DNA of 63,439 bases from Drouetiella hepatica Uher 2000/2452 (GTDB lineage: Bacteria; Cyanobacteriota; Cyanobacteriia; Elainellales; Elainellaceae). Each line of letters opens with the position of its first letter. Within the stretch, counting starts at the first letter, position 1. The position numbers and the translations under genes are program-made. Below the pieces are notes generated by a model that was not told the origin of the DNA, ran no database searches, and was given only the letters and a program-made list of their open reading frames with translations. Of this stretch, positions 56,580 to 63,439 are shown piece by piece. The stretch is taken from assembly GCA_019359505.1 (NCBI GenBank), contig JAHHHD010000031.1, positions 1-63,439 on the forward strand. Direction: 5' to 3'.

Positions 56580-56620
56580 TTTTTTTGAAAGGGGGCGCTC
56601 TGCACTCTTTCACAAAAAGC
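56580..56620. repeat. Degenerate palindrome, alpha-like
   Basis: TTTTTTTGAAAGGGGGCGCTC and CTTTCACAAAAA resemble the alpha arms at 49301, but with mispaired centre. It lies in the short spacer between the converging LysR and glucosidase genes. Confidence 0.6.
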
Positions 56621-56657
56621 TACACCTCAAATCAGCGATGCCCCTCGTGCCTCTGCT

Positions 56658-58988
56658 TTACGCTTCAATCACAACTCGGAGATTTCCCCGCTTGCGCACA
56701 ACGCGACAAGACGTTGCCGACTCCGCCCGCGCCTCTAGCGAACTGCCCTCCCGGACAAACTCCAGATCCACCAGAGTAGAACCCACCCGAAAGTTCTTCA
56801 GCGACAAATGCTGAATGGAGGCAGGTAAAGCGGGATCAATAATCCTTAAGTGATTTCCGGGCGCATCAGGCACCAGATTTACCATCACCTGAATCAACTG
56901 AAAGATCGTACCCGTTGCCCAAGCTTGCGGCGAACAAGCCACCGGATAGCGGACAGGCTCAATGTGATCGCGCTGATAGCCACAGAACAGCTCTGGCGGA
57001 CGCTGATAGGGCTGCTCCATAGTCATATCAATCAGCCCTTGGCTGACCTCTAGCGCCTGCTCCACATGACCAATCGATCGCAACCCCAGAGTAATCATGC
57101 CATTGTCATGCGGCCAGACCGAGCCAACATGATAGCCCATTGGATTGTATGCCGGAGAAAGGCTGCTGAGGGTGCGAATGCCCCAGCCGCTAAACATATC
57201 CAGGGCATGCAGGCGTTCTGCAACGCTCTTGGCGCGCTCAGGCAAAAAGATCCCCAAATTTAGACAATGTCCGGGATTAGAGGTAATACTATCTACCTGC
57301 TTACCCTCGCCATCTAGCGCCAAAGCGCAGAAATCTAAGTCAGCAACCCAAAAGTCTTGATTAAAGCGAATCTTGAGCTGTCGGGCTTCCTCCTGCCAGC
57401 GATCGGCTAAATCAATTCGCTTCTTGAGTCGGGCAATTTCGCTCAAGCGAACCTTGGCGGCATAGACATAGCCCTGCACCTCGCTCAGGGTAATGGGTCC
57501 CTTCGCCTGCGTGCCGTCTCGGTAGACAATACAGTCCCCAGAGTCTTTCCAGCCCTGGTTCATTAAGCCTTTTTTCGATCGCCGATCGTATCTCAGATAA
57601 CCTGTCTCTTGGAGGTTGCGATCGATCCAGCTCATCGCCGCCAAGGCATTCTCCCACAGCTTGTCTAGCGTCACCTGGTCGTAAGTCCAGGCATAGTATT
57701 CGGCGTAAAGCATGATCCACAAGGGCGTTGCGTCCACCGTGCCGTAGTAGGGCGTGTGGGGAATTTCATGGCAACGCGCCATCTCGCCCAAGCGCAGCTC
57801 ATGCAGGATTTTTCCAGGCTCTTCTTCTCGCCAGTCGTCGTCTGTCTTGCCCTGATATTGCGCCAAAACGGTCAGGGTTTCACGGGCGATCGCCGGATCT
57901 AAAATCAGCGTTTGGGAAGCCGAAATAATGGAATCTCGCCCAAACAAGGTGCAAAACCAGGGCACCCCAGCCGACAAAATCTTGCCCTGCTCAAAAGTTT
58001 GCCGCAGCAGGTAAATATCATGCTCAGCCCGTTCGATCACCTGATTGAAGGCGCGATCGTTTGAGCGAATTTGGGTGATCGAAGTCCGCCACTCCTGCTC
58101 TTCCTGGGATTCGGCTGCTTTCGCCTGCATCAGCGTTAGGGGCGCATTGACTTTGGAAACCGGACGGCTGTTAGTCAGCGTTTCGAGCCGATAGCCGATG
58201 CGCTCGGTCGTGTGCGACTCTAGCTCTAGCTGCCAAATGGCAGTATATCCCTTGAATAGATCGGGCAACCGATGCAGAAACTGGATGTGCGACTCCATCA
58301 CATCGCCGTCTAGTCCTTGGTAGCCCATGGTCAGCTCAGCAGCAGCGGAGTAAAGAACGGGAGCTGGAATCGTGCCTTCAGTCGCGCTGTCTGAGGCATC
58401 GATCAGAAATTCGCCTTTCGCATCCGGGACTTGCTTGATGGCGGGGTCTGCCACAACTCGCCGCAAGAGCCGCCCCTTACCTTTGCGGCTAAAGCCTCGA
58501 ATTTCAAACAAATCCATGAAATCGGCATCGAAGCTGAGAGACAGCTCAAACTTCAGAGTCTTCGTGCTGTAGTTTGTAATGGTTGTCTCTTCAAACAAAC
58601 CGCCGTTTAGGGCAATATCTCGCTGAATGCCAATGGTTTCGGCAGGAATGCGATCGTCATCAATTCGAGGATTGGCGCACAGCACCGAGAGTGCAAATCC
58701 TTTGTGGGCATTGCTGCTGAGCAAGACGGGAATCCGTCCTTCAATTTGCAGCTCAGAGCGGCTTAAAAACCGGGTGTCCCGTCCAAATAGACCCATGCTA
58801 TCGATCGCCCCATCGCCCAAACAACCTGAAATGTTGCCGAGCGTGTCGGTAATCAAAAACAGGTCGTCGTCTTTAAGGGTCAGGGTCAGGTGAGATTGAT
58901 CAGCAGGGTTTACACAAGCCCACTCTGATATGGGCAGTTGATCTGCGGGAACAAAAACTCTGCCGTTCAGTTCGATAATATCCGACAT
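56658..58988 (-). CDS. Glycogen-debranching-type amylo-alpha-1,6-glucosidase
   Basis: The 776-residue protein has an N-terminal GDE_N-type domain (DTRFLSRSELQIEGRIPVLLSSN) and a C-terminal (alpha/alpha)6-barrel: PWFCTLFGRDSIISASQTLILDPAIA, QGWKDSGDCIVYRDGT, NPGHCLNLGIFL, GYHVGSVWPHDNGMI. It would cleave alpha-1,6 bonds or related glucosidic links in glycogen or limit dextrin. Only 51 bases separate it from the upstream glycosyltransferase gene, so one transcript is likely. Confidence 0.9.
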   Translation of the reverse strand: MSDIIELNGRVFVPADQLPISEWACVNPADQSHLTLTLKDDDLFLITDTLGNISGCLGDGAIDSMGLFGRDTRFLSRSELQIEGRIPVLLSSNAHKGFALSVLCANPRIDDDRIPAETIGIQRDIALNGGLFEETTITNYSTKTLKFELSLSFDADFMDLFEIRGFSRKGKGRLLRRVVADPAIKQVPDAKGEFLIDASDSATEGTIPAPVLYSAAAELTMGYQGLDGDVMESHIQFLHRLPDLFKGYTAIWQLELESHTTERIGYRLETLTNSRPVSKVNAPLTLMQAKAAESQEEQEWRTSITQIRSNDRAFNQVIERAEHDIYLLRQTFEQGKILSAGVPWFCTLFGRDSIISASQTLILDPAIARETLTVLAQYQGKTDDDWREEEPGKILHELRLGEMARCHEIPHTPYYGTVDATPLWIMLYAEYYAWTYDQVTLDKLWENALAAMSWIDRNLQETGYLRYDRRSKKGLMNQGWKDSGDCIVYRDGTQAKGPITLSEVQGYVYAAKVRLSEIARLKKRIDLADRWQEEARQLKIRFNQDFWVADLDFCALALDGEGKQVDSITSNPGHCLNLGIFLPERAKSVAERLHALDMFSGWGIRTLSSLSPAYNPMGYHVGSVWPHDNGMITLGLRSIGHVEQALEVSQGLIDMTMEQPYQRPPELFCGYQRDHIEPVRYPVACSPQAWATGTIFQLIQVMVNLVPDAPGNHLRIIDPALPASIQHLSLKNFRVGSTLVDLEFVREGSSLEARAESATSCRVVRKRGNLRVVIEA

Positions 58989-59039
58989 AATGCGCTCTTA
59001 TAGGACATTCCATCTTCGATCTTAGTTGAGGATCTTAGG

Positions 59040-60473
59040 TTAGAAAGCCTTGACAAGCGGATCAACCGATGTGGCTACAGATTCGACAGCCAGTTCTCTC
59101 GCCAAGCCGTCTCTGCCCATGCTGAAGGAAGGGTACATAATGGATTGTGCCAGCAGACGACGATAGAGGTCGCTGAGCTGAATGGCAACCCCTGTCCAGC
59201 TAAAGTTTTCTTGCACTCGTGAAGCCGCCTGCCGTCTTAGCTTGCACGCCCAGACTGCATCAGTGAGAATACGATCGATCGCCTCTGCAAAAGCGGCATC
59301 ATTGTAGGGAGGCACCAGCAGCCCGGTTTCCTCTGGCACTACCGTAAACTTCAAGCCCCCCACATCGGAAGCTACGACTGGAGTGCCGCAAGCCATTGCC
59401 TCGATCGCCACCAGCCCAAATGGCTCATAGTGACTGGGAATCACACAAACATCTGCGGCTGTGTAGTAGGCTGGCAAAACATCATGCCCAATCCTGCCCG
59501 CAAACGTCGTCTGGTCGGCAATGCCCAATTCCTCTACGATTTTCTCAATACGCGATCGTTCTAAACCATCCGATTGACCGGGTTCACTGCCACCGACAAT
59601 TACCAAGCGCAAAGGCTGCTCTGCTGGACGCTTAAGCATTGCAAAAGCACGGACTAGAGTTTCAATGCCCTTCCGAGGATCGAATCGTCCTACGTAGAGA
59701 ACAACCTGATCCTCTGAATTGAAGCCCAGTCTTGACCTTGCCTCAAGCTTGGATAGAACGCGAAAGTTACTGATATCGGTACCGCAAGGAATAACTTCGA
59801 TATACCCCTTTTGAGAAACCAGCGATCGCAATTGCTCCTGTTCTTGAGGGCTAGTTGCCACAATACAATTGGCTTCTTCTAAAATTTGGCACTCCACATC
59901 CATACGGACTTGGGCAATAGGAGGGCGATCGACTGCCTGATACTTGACCGCTCCCAGAGAGTGATAGTTGTGAATCACCTGAATGTTGCTGAGCTTTCGC
60001 AACTCTAGTCCAATCCAAGCCGACATCCAATAATGGGTATGCACCAGAGGATAATTCGTCCCCTCTCGCATTTGAAATTTCTGAAACGCATCCACAAATT
60101 CCGGCAGATACTCAAAAAGGCGATCGCGCGGAATAAATTCTTCTGGCCCAGCAACAAGCCGGATCGTGCGACAGAAGGGCGAATGCTGCACAATCACCGG
60201 GTCAGTAGCGCGACTCTTGCGCGTGAACATATCTACCTGCCAACCCAGCTTAGCCAGAGCTTCACCCACTTGACGCACATACACGTTTTGACCGCCTGCT
60301 TCTTCCTTGCCAATTTCCGCTGCCGGATCGCCATGGTCTGAAATTAGCGCAATGGCTTGTCTAGCTGGCGCTCTTGAGGGTGCAACTTCCGGAGAGGTGG
60401 CGATCGCCTTCGTTGCAGCACATGCCTGAACATTAGGCACTAGCCTAAAAGATTGTGAAATTGCGTTCACCAT
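59040..60473 (-). CDS. Family 4 glycosyltransferase, sucrose-phosphate-synthase-like
   Basis: The 477-residue GT-B protein has a ~40-residue N-terminal extension before IALISDHGDPAAEIGKEEAGGQNVYVRQVGEALA, a sequence typical of SPS/sucrose-synthase-like GT4 enzymes. Other motifs are HTHYWMSAWIGLEL, VLYVGRFDPRKGIETLVRAF and the donor-binding EPFGLVAIEAMACGTPVV. It may make sucrose-6-phosphate for the phosphatase at 51741, but this clade also includes other glycosyltransferases, so the assignment needs care. It precedes the debranching-type gene in the same direction. Confidence 0.78.
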   Translation of the reverse strand: MVNAISQSFRLVPNVQACAATKAIATSPEVAPSRAPARQAIALISDHGDPAAEIGKEEAGGQNVYVRQVGEALAKLGWQVDMFTRKSRATDPVIVQHSPFCRTIRLVAGPEEFIPRDRLFEYLPEFVDAFQKFQMREGTNYPLVHTHYWMSAWIGLELRKLSNIQVIHNYHSLGAVKYQAVDRPPIAQVRMDVECQILEEANCIVATSPQEQEQLRSLVSQKGYIEVIPCGTDISNFRVLSKLEARSRLGFNSEDQVVLYVGRFDPRKGIETLVRAFAMLKRPAEQPLRLVIVGGSEPGQSDGLERSRIEKIVEELGIADQTTFAGRIGHDVLPAYYTAADVCVIPSHYEPFGLVAIEAMACGTPVVASDVGGLKFTVVPEETGLLVPPYNDAAFAEAIDRILTDAVWACKLRRQAASRVQENFSWTGVAIQLSDLYRRLLAQSIMYPSFSMGRDGLARELAVESVATSVDPLVKAF

Positions 60474-60561
60474 AATTGAACCTCGTTGCTTAACCCCATA
60501 ACTGGAACCCTGCTGTTTGCAACATCACGCGTCTGCAATACTACGACTTGCAACAATCACC

Positions 60562-61638
60562 TCAGCCTGCCAAGCTAACGTTGGGCTGATAGTGACCATT
60601 GCGACTAAATCGATCCTGTAGAAGCTGGTTGTAGACTGCTTCATAGCCATCTGCCATCTGCTTAACGCTAAAATGGTTAGAGGCATACTCACGGCAGGCG
60701 AGGCGATCGAGAGTGCCAACTTGCTTGACCGCTGCAACACATTCCTCAATCGTGTCGCACAAGAAGCCTGATACCCCAGGCTGAATGACTTCAGGCGTAG
60801 AACCAAGCCGCATAGCAATTACAGGTGTTCCAGCCGCCATAGATTCAGTCATCACCAAACCAAACGGCTCTCTCCAGGTAATTGGAAACAGAGTTGCGAT
60901 CGCCCGCCCCATCAAGTTATTTTTCTGCTCATGGTTGGCTTCGCCCAAAAATTGAATCTGAACTCCATCCACATGGGGCTTAATTTCTTTTTCAAAAAAC
61001 TCTACGTCTACCACATCGATTTTGCCCGCCATTTTCAGCGTCAGACCCGTTGCTTTGGCAATCGCGATCGCATGGTGTGGTCCTTTTTCGGGCGACATCC
61101 TTGCCAAAAAAGCTAAATAGGGCGGCTCGTCCGGTTGAGGAAAAAATTTGTGGCTGCTGACATCAATACCGTTATAAACAGTTGCTACGCAATTGAGTTC
61201 CAAGTCAAGCTCTCGCTGCGTATTAGAAATGCTGACGTAGGGTTGCGCTTTGGCATGAGAAAACATTTTGCGATTATCTGGGGTAAACACACCATGCAGC
61301 GTATGTACGGTCGGCGTTTTCACCAGTTTTGTGTAGGGTAGAGCCACACAGCCCATGTGGGAGTGGATAACATCAAAATCACCTGCCCGCTCGTAGACTT
61401 GACTCATTTGCAGCATTTCATATATGCCGTACTCTTTCACAGTTGAGTCGAGCCGAAGCGCTTGAGGATGAACCGACGCAAGCTTTGCAAGGGTAATAGA
61501 GTCGCCAGAAGCAAATAGCGTAACCTCATGTCCTCGCCGAACGAGTTCATCGGTCAGCAGACCTACAACCAACTCAATTCCACCGTAGGCTGGAGGAGGA
61601 ACGCGTTCCCAAAGAGGAGCAACCTGAGCAATACGCAT
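60562..61638 (-). CDS. Family 4 glycosyltransferase
   Basis: The 358-residue GT-B protein starts MRIAQVAPLWERVPPPAYGGIELVVGLL and has FDVIHSHMGCVALPY, AFLARMSPEKGPHHAIAIAKA and the donor-binding EPFGLVMTESMAAGTPVIAM. Acceptor unknown. It heads the leftward sugar unit, with an 88-base gap to the next gene. The AT-rich region at 61640-61980 upstream holds its promoter; AAATAAGTATTTACTT-like inverted sequence occurs at 61675-61695. Confidence 0.92.
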   Translation of the reverse strand: MRIAQVAPLWERVPPPAYGGIELVVGLLTDELVRRGHEVTLFASGDSITLAKLASVHPQALRLDSTVKEYGIYEMLQMSQVYERAGDFDVIHSHMGCVALPYTKLVKTPTVHTLHGVFTPDNRKMFSHAKAQPYVSISNTQRELDLELNCVATVYNGIDVSSHKFFPQPDEPPYLAFLARMSPEKGPHHAIAIAKATGLTLKMAGKIDVVDVEFFEKEIKPHVDGVQIQFLGEANHEQKNNLMGRAIATLFPITWREPFGLVMTESMAAGTPVIAMRLGSTPEVIQPGVSGFLCDTIEECVAAVKQVGTLDRLACREYASNHFSVKQMADGYEAVYNQLLQDRFSRNGHYQPNVSLAG

Positions 61639-61990
61639 AGTGAATTCCCTCTAATTAAAATCAAACTCAGGTAAACCCTAAGTAAATACTTATTTGCTTG
61701 CTGTAGTGACCATAGTGCTAAATATAGCGCGATCGTCAAGGTTTTCTGCATCTTCCTTTTGAGAGATTCACACTGTATCAATTGAAAGAAATAGACAAGT
61801 TTACAAAAATATAAACCTCTTAAATCGCAAATAGATTACTTCTAGATCAATAAATCAAAATAACTAAATCTAAAAATAGACTTTTAAATTTAACTAAAAT
61901 AAGATTTTTTAGATGCTTTCAGGATAAGTAAATGAATTTAAAAACGAACGCTAATACACTTAGTCAGAGATCCCCAGTAAAGCCAGTGGC

Positions 61991-62191
61991 ATGATGAGTG
62001 TGACCGCCTCAAAGGCGAGTGGTCTGGCATCAAATGCCCTTCAACAATACGACACTCCTTTTGCCGCGCTAGCTCATGGAGAACTGACCCTAGAAACTAA
62101 GGAAATCTTCAACACGGTTCTCTTCGGGTCAAAAGTCAGCCGCAAGATCGTTGAGGTCATCAACAGTCGTGGGGGATTGAGTAGCGAGTAG
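61991..62191 (+). CDS. Possible small protein, 66 residues
   Basis: The frame encodes a 66-residue polar protein (DTPFAALAHGELTLETKEIF, NTVLFGSKVSRKIVEVI). No ribosome-binding site is visible, and no family is recognised. It stands alone in a region that otherwise looks decayed. It may be a chance frame. Confidence 0.3.
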   Translation: MMSVTASKASGLASNALQQYDTPFAALAHGELTLETKEIFNTVLFGSKVSRKIVEVINSRGGLSSE

Positions 62192-62432
62192 CTGCTTGCG
62201 TAGTATCTTGCCAGAACTGGATGCTGAGAGCTTTAAGATCGGTTTGAGGCTTTGGGAATGGATGACTCTGAGTAAGAATTTACAATAGCTGTTGGCGCTC
62301 TGCAGATGAGAACATCTAGACGGCAGCGGTCGCGGCTTCAAATTGCGGAGTCATAGGGCAAGCTTGTGATTATCTGATTCTATGCTGTTTGAATTCAGGC
62401 ACGATCGCCCCTTTCTCTCAGCTGTACGATCG

Positions 62433-62622
62433 CCTTCCAAAACCTTACAAAAACCGATTGCCCCTTCACGGATCGCCTTCCGAAATCTGGGTACATAGGC
62501 GATCGCCCCGTCAGTCCCTCTACCAATCGCCTCTCTAACAATTGTCTCCCGAAACCTTGCAGAAAACCGATCGCCCCTTCACCGATCGCTCTCCCGAAAT
62601 CTGAGCAACATGAGCGATCGCG
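62433..62622. repeat. HIP1-rich imperfect repeat, two ~75-base copies
   Basis: A segment from 62433 (AAACCTTACAAAAACCGATT..., CTTCCGAAATCTGGG...) recurs from 62544 (CGAAACCTTGCAGAAAACCG, CTCCCGAAATCTGAG...), about 113 bases later. Both copies are dense in CGATCGC-type words. A 95-codon minus frame across it is an artefact. Confidence 0.7.
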
Positions 62623-62641
62623 CTTCACGCTTCCCTTTGGG

Positions 62642-62894
62642 CTAATAAACTTCATCATGAGTTCCAATATCGAGCAAAACAATGACCTCGCTATTTATCT
62701 CCGTATCCTGTTCAATAGAGAAATTGAAGACCGTTAAACCTACCGCTCAGTTTGTGGGTGCCTAAGCTTGGGGTAAATACGTCTGCTTCCATTTATTGTA
62801 GGGTTTCTTCAATGCGTTGCTGGAGGTCAGCGTTCCGTTTGACAAACTTGCGGAATGCTCGTTTGAACTTTGGAGTCAAAACCAACGGTCTCAT
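62642..62894 (-). pseudogene. Broken RelE/YafQ-family toxin
   Basis: ATG 62892-62894 overlaps the antitoxin stop by four bases (ATGA), the usual toxin position. The frame reads RPLVLTPKFKRAFRKFVKR...RIEETLQ and meets TAA at codon 34 (62793-62795), then continues EADVFTPSLGTHKLSGRFNGLQ, typical RelE-superfamily sequence. A frameshift with loss of about ten residues follows, and the C-terminus SIEQDTEIN...LLDIGTHDEVY ends at 62642 in another frame. With two lesions the toxin should be inactive. Confidence 0.85.
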
Positions 62895-63118
62895 TCTTCT
62901 GACTCTTGCAGAGACTGGCGCAGTGCTACAATGACATTCTCGGCTGACTGGTGTTGAAATTTACCTGCACGAAAATCAGCTAAGGTTTGTTGAGCCTCCA
63001 CAGCCATGTCTGCACGACGACTCTCGTAGTGTCGGTTTTGCAGAAGTTTTATCAGCATTTCTTGCTGCTCGTAGGGCAATTTCAGAGCGTTTTCTAGAAT
63101 CTGATTAAGGGTGCTCAT
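62891..63118 (-). CDS. Antitoxin of a RelE-family toxin-antitoxin pair
   Basis: The 75-residue protein is helical and charged (LENALKLPYEQQEMLIKLLQNRHYESRRADMAVEAQQTLADFRAGKFQHQSAENVIVALRQSL), matching cyanobacterial antitoxins that pair with RelE/YafQ-like toxins. It is intact. It would neutralise the toxin and repress the operon. The toxin next to it is a pseudogene, so this is an orphan antitoxin. Antitoxins of this size are hard to classify, so confidence rests on the neighbour. Confidence 0.82.
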   Translation of the reverse strand: MSTLNQILENALKLPYEQQEMLIKLLQNRHYESRRADMAVEAQQTLADFRAGKFQHQSAENVIVALRQSLQESEE

Positions 63119-63225
63119 AGCTTTGGACTACTGCCTCTCAGGTGGAATGGTTTGCGAAGCTAGGTAAATTGTATTGCTCATCTCCTCCACTTGTAAGCCG
63201 CTTCTTCCTCTCAGATTGATTCACT

Positions 63226-63439
63226 CTAGTGCTGCGTCAAAACTAGAAATTAGGGTTGGCAACTGCGTCTAGATCGGCGAAGGTGTATAGAACCCATTTG
63301 AGATCTTAAGAAGATGCTGCAAGCCGCTTCACCATTAGCCTAACGAAGCAGAGGTGAATCTTGGTCGTGGCATTCGGCAATGTCCGCTCAAAGTTTTTCA
63401 CGAGAATTTTGCAACGTTCCATCCAGGCATTTGAGCGTT
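63226..63439 (-). mobile_element. 3' end of an IS5-type insertion sequence (cut by window edge)
   Basis: The segment holds the C-terminal coding part of a transposase and then a probable element end near 63226 (CTAGTGCTGCGTCAAAACTAG, partly self-complementary). The other end is outside the window. The exact boundary and target duplication cannot be set. Confidence 0.6.
63306..63439 (-). CDS. Transposase, C-terminal fragment (IS5/DDE type)
   Basis: The frame running in from the right edge encodes RSNAWMERCKILVKNF, RTLPNATTKIHLCFVR and LMVKRLAASS, stopping at TAA 63306-63308. This matches the C-terminal end of IS5-family DDE transposases, including the conserved R-x-N-A-W-x-E-R-x-K element. 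The N-terminus and catalytic Asp residues are beyond the window. Whether the full gene is intact is unknown. Confidence 0.82.
   Translation of the reverse strand, partial: RSNAWMERCKILVKNFERTLPNATTKIHLCFVRLMVKRLAASS

Noticed and set aside
59040-60473. Firm naming as sucrose-phosphate synthase
   Set aside because: The motif HGDP-AEIGKEEAGGQNVYVRQ is shared by related GT4 groups and the usual SPS companion phosphatase lies far off, so only 'SPS-like' is supported.
62395-62682. 95-residue minus-strand frame
   Set aside because: It crosses the HIP1-rich repeats and the toxin pseudogene end; its apparent repeats come from the DNA repeat.

Overview
The window reads as a cyanobacterial chromosome segment, probably from a filamentous or benthic type. 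HIP1-type GCGATCGC/GATCGCC words are scattered through nearly every gene. The gene families also fit: DUF1574 and DUF2808 proteins, a separate sucrose-phosphate phosphatase beside a GH100 invertase, an Amt ammonium permease, and exopolysaccharide glycosyltransferases. No species is named, and no rRNA, tRNA or CRISPR array was seen.

Layout. 1-4.6 kb: tail of a small conserved protein, an acetamidase/formamidase, ArfB ribosome rescue factor, and a CHAT-protease/transmembrane/substrate-binding fusion. 4.6-11.0 kb: a two-component system (kinase and OmpR-type regulator, ATGA overlap) divergent from a secreted four-repeat helical protein and a three-gene MacAB-like efflux operon. 11.2-21.6 kb: exopolysaccharide locus with four glycosyltransferases, one complete and one truncated Wzx-like flippase, an HD-like protein, a Glf/PPOX-like flavoenzyme and a polytopic GT-C-like protein. 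21.8-26.9 kb: a single-gene FAAL-acyl-CoA dehydrogenase-ACP-thioester reductase megasynthase. 27-32 kb: small secreted proteins (DUF2808, a divergent pair of paralogues, fasciclin) and unknowns.

32-36 kb: a MerR-controlled redox cluster (two aldo/keto reductases, CMD-family protein, SDR) with two matching operator dyads. 36-40.5 kb: TRIC/UPF0126 and EamA membrane proteins, HNH nuclease, RNase III, TetR regulator. 40.5-49.2 kb: a 1100-residue DUF1574/SGNH protein with four cytoplasmic repeats, a large anchored protein and two more glycosyltransferases. 49.5-61.6 kb: ammonium transporter, then a sugar block (sucrose-phosphate phosphatase, invertase, glycogen-debranching-type glucosidase, sucrose-phosphate-synthase-like GT4, another GT4) with an EamA exporter and a LysR regulator. 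62-63.4 kb: decayed sequence with HIP1-rich repeats, a broken RelE-family toxin beside an intact antitoxin, and the 3' end of an IS5-type transposase.

The most unusual signals are: (i) a family of long, nearly perfect palindromes in most gene-end spacers, whose arms differ between copies but stay complementary within each copy, in two modular types with conserved flanks; (ii) the FAAL-ACAD-ACP-TE synthase, predicted to release a desaturated fatty aldehyde or alcohol; (iii) the CHAT protease fused to a periplasmic phosphate-binding-like sensor; (iv) the four-repeat DUF1574/SGNH protein; (v) the two-component/repeat-protein/efflux unit.
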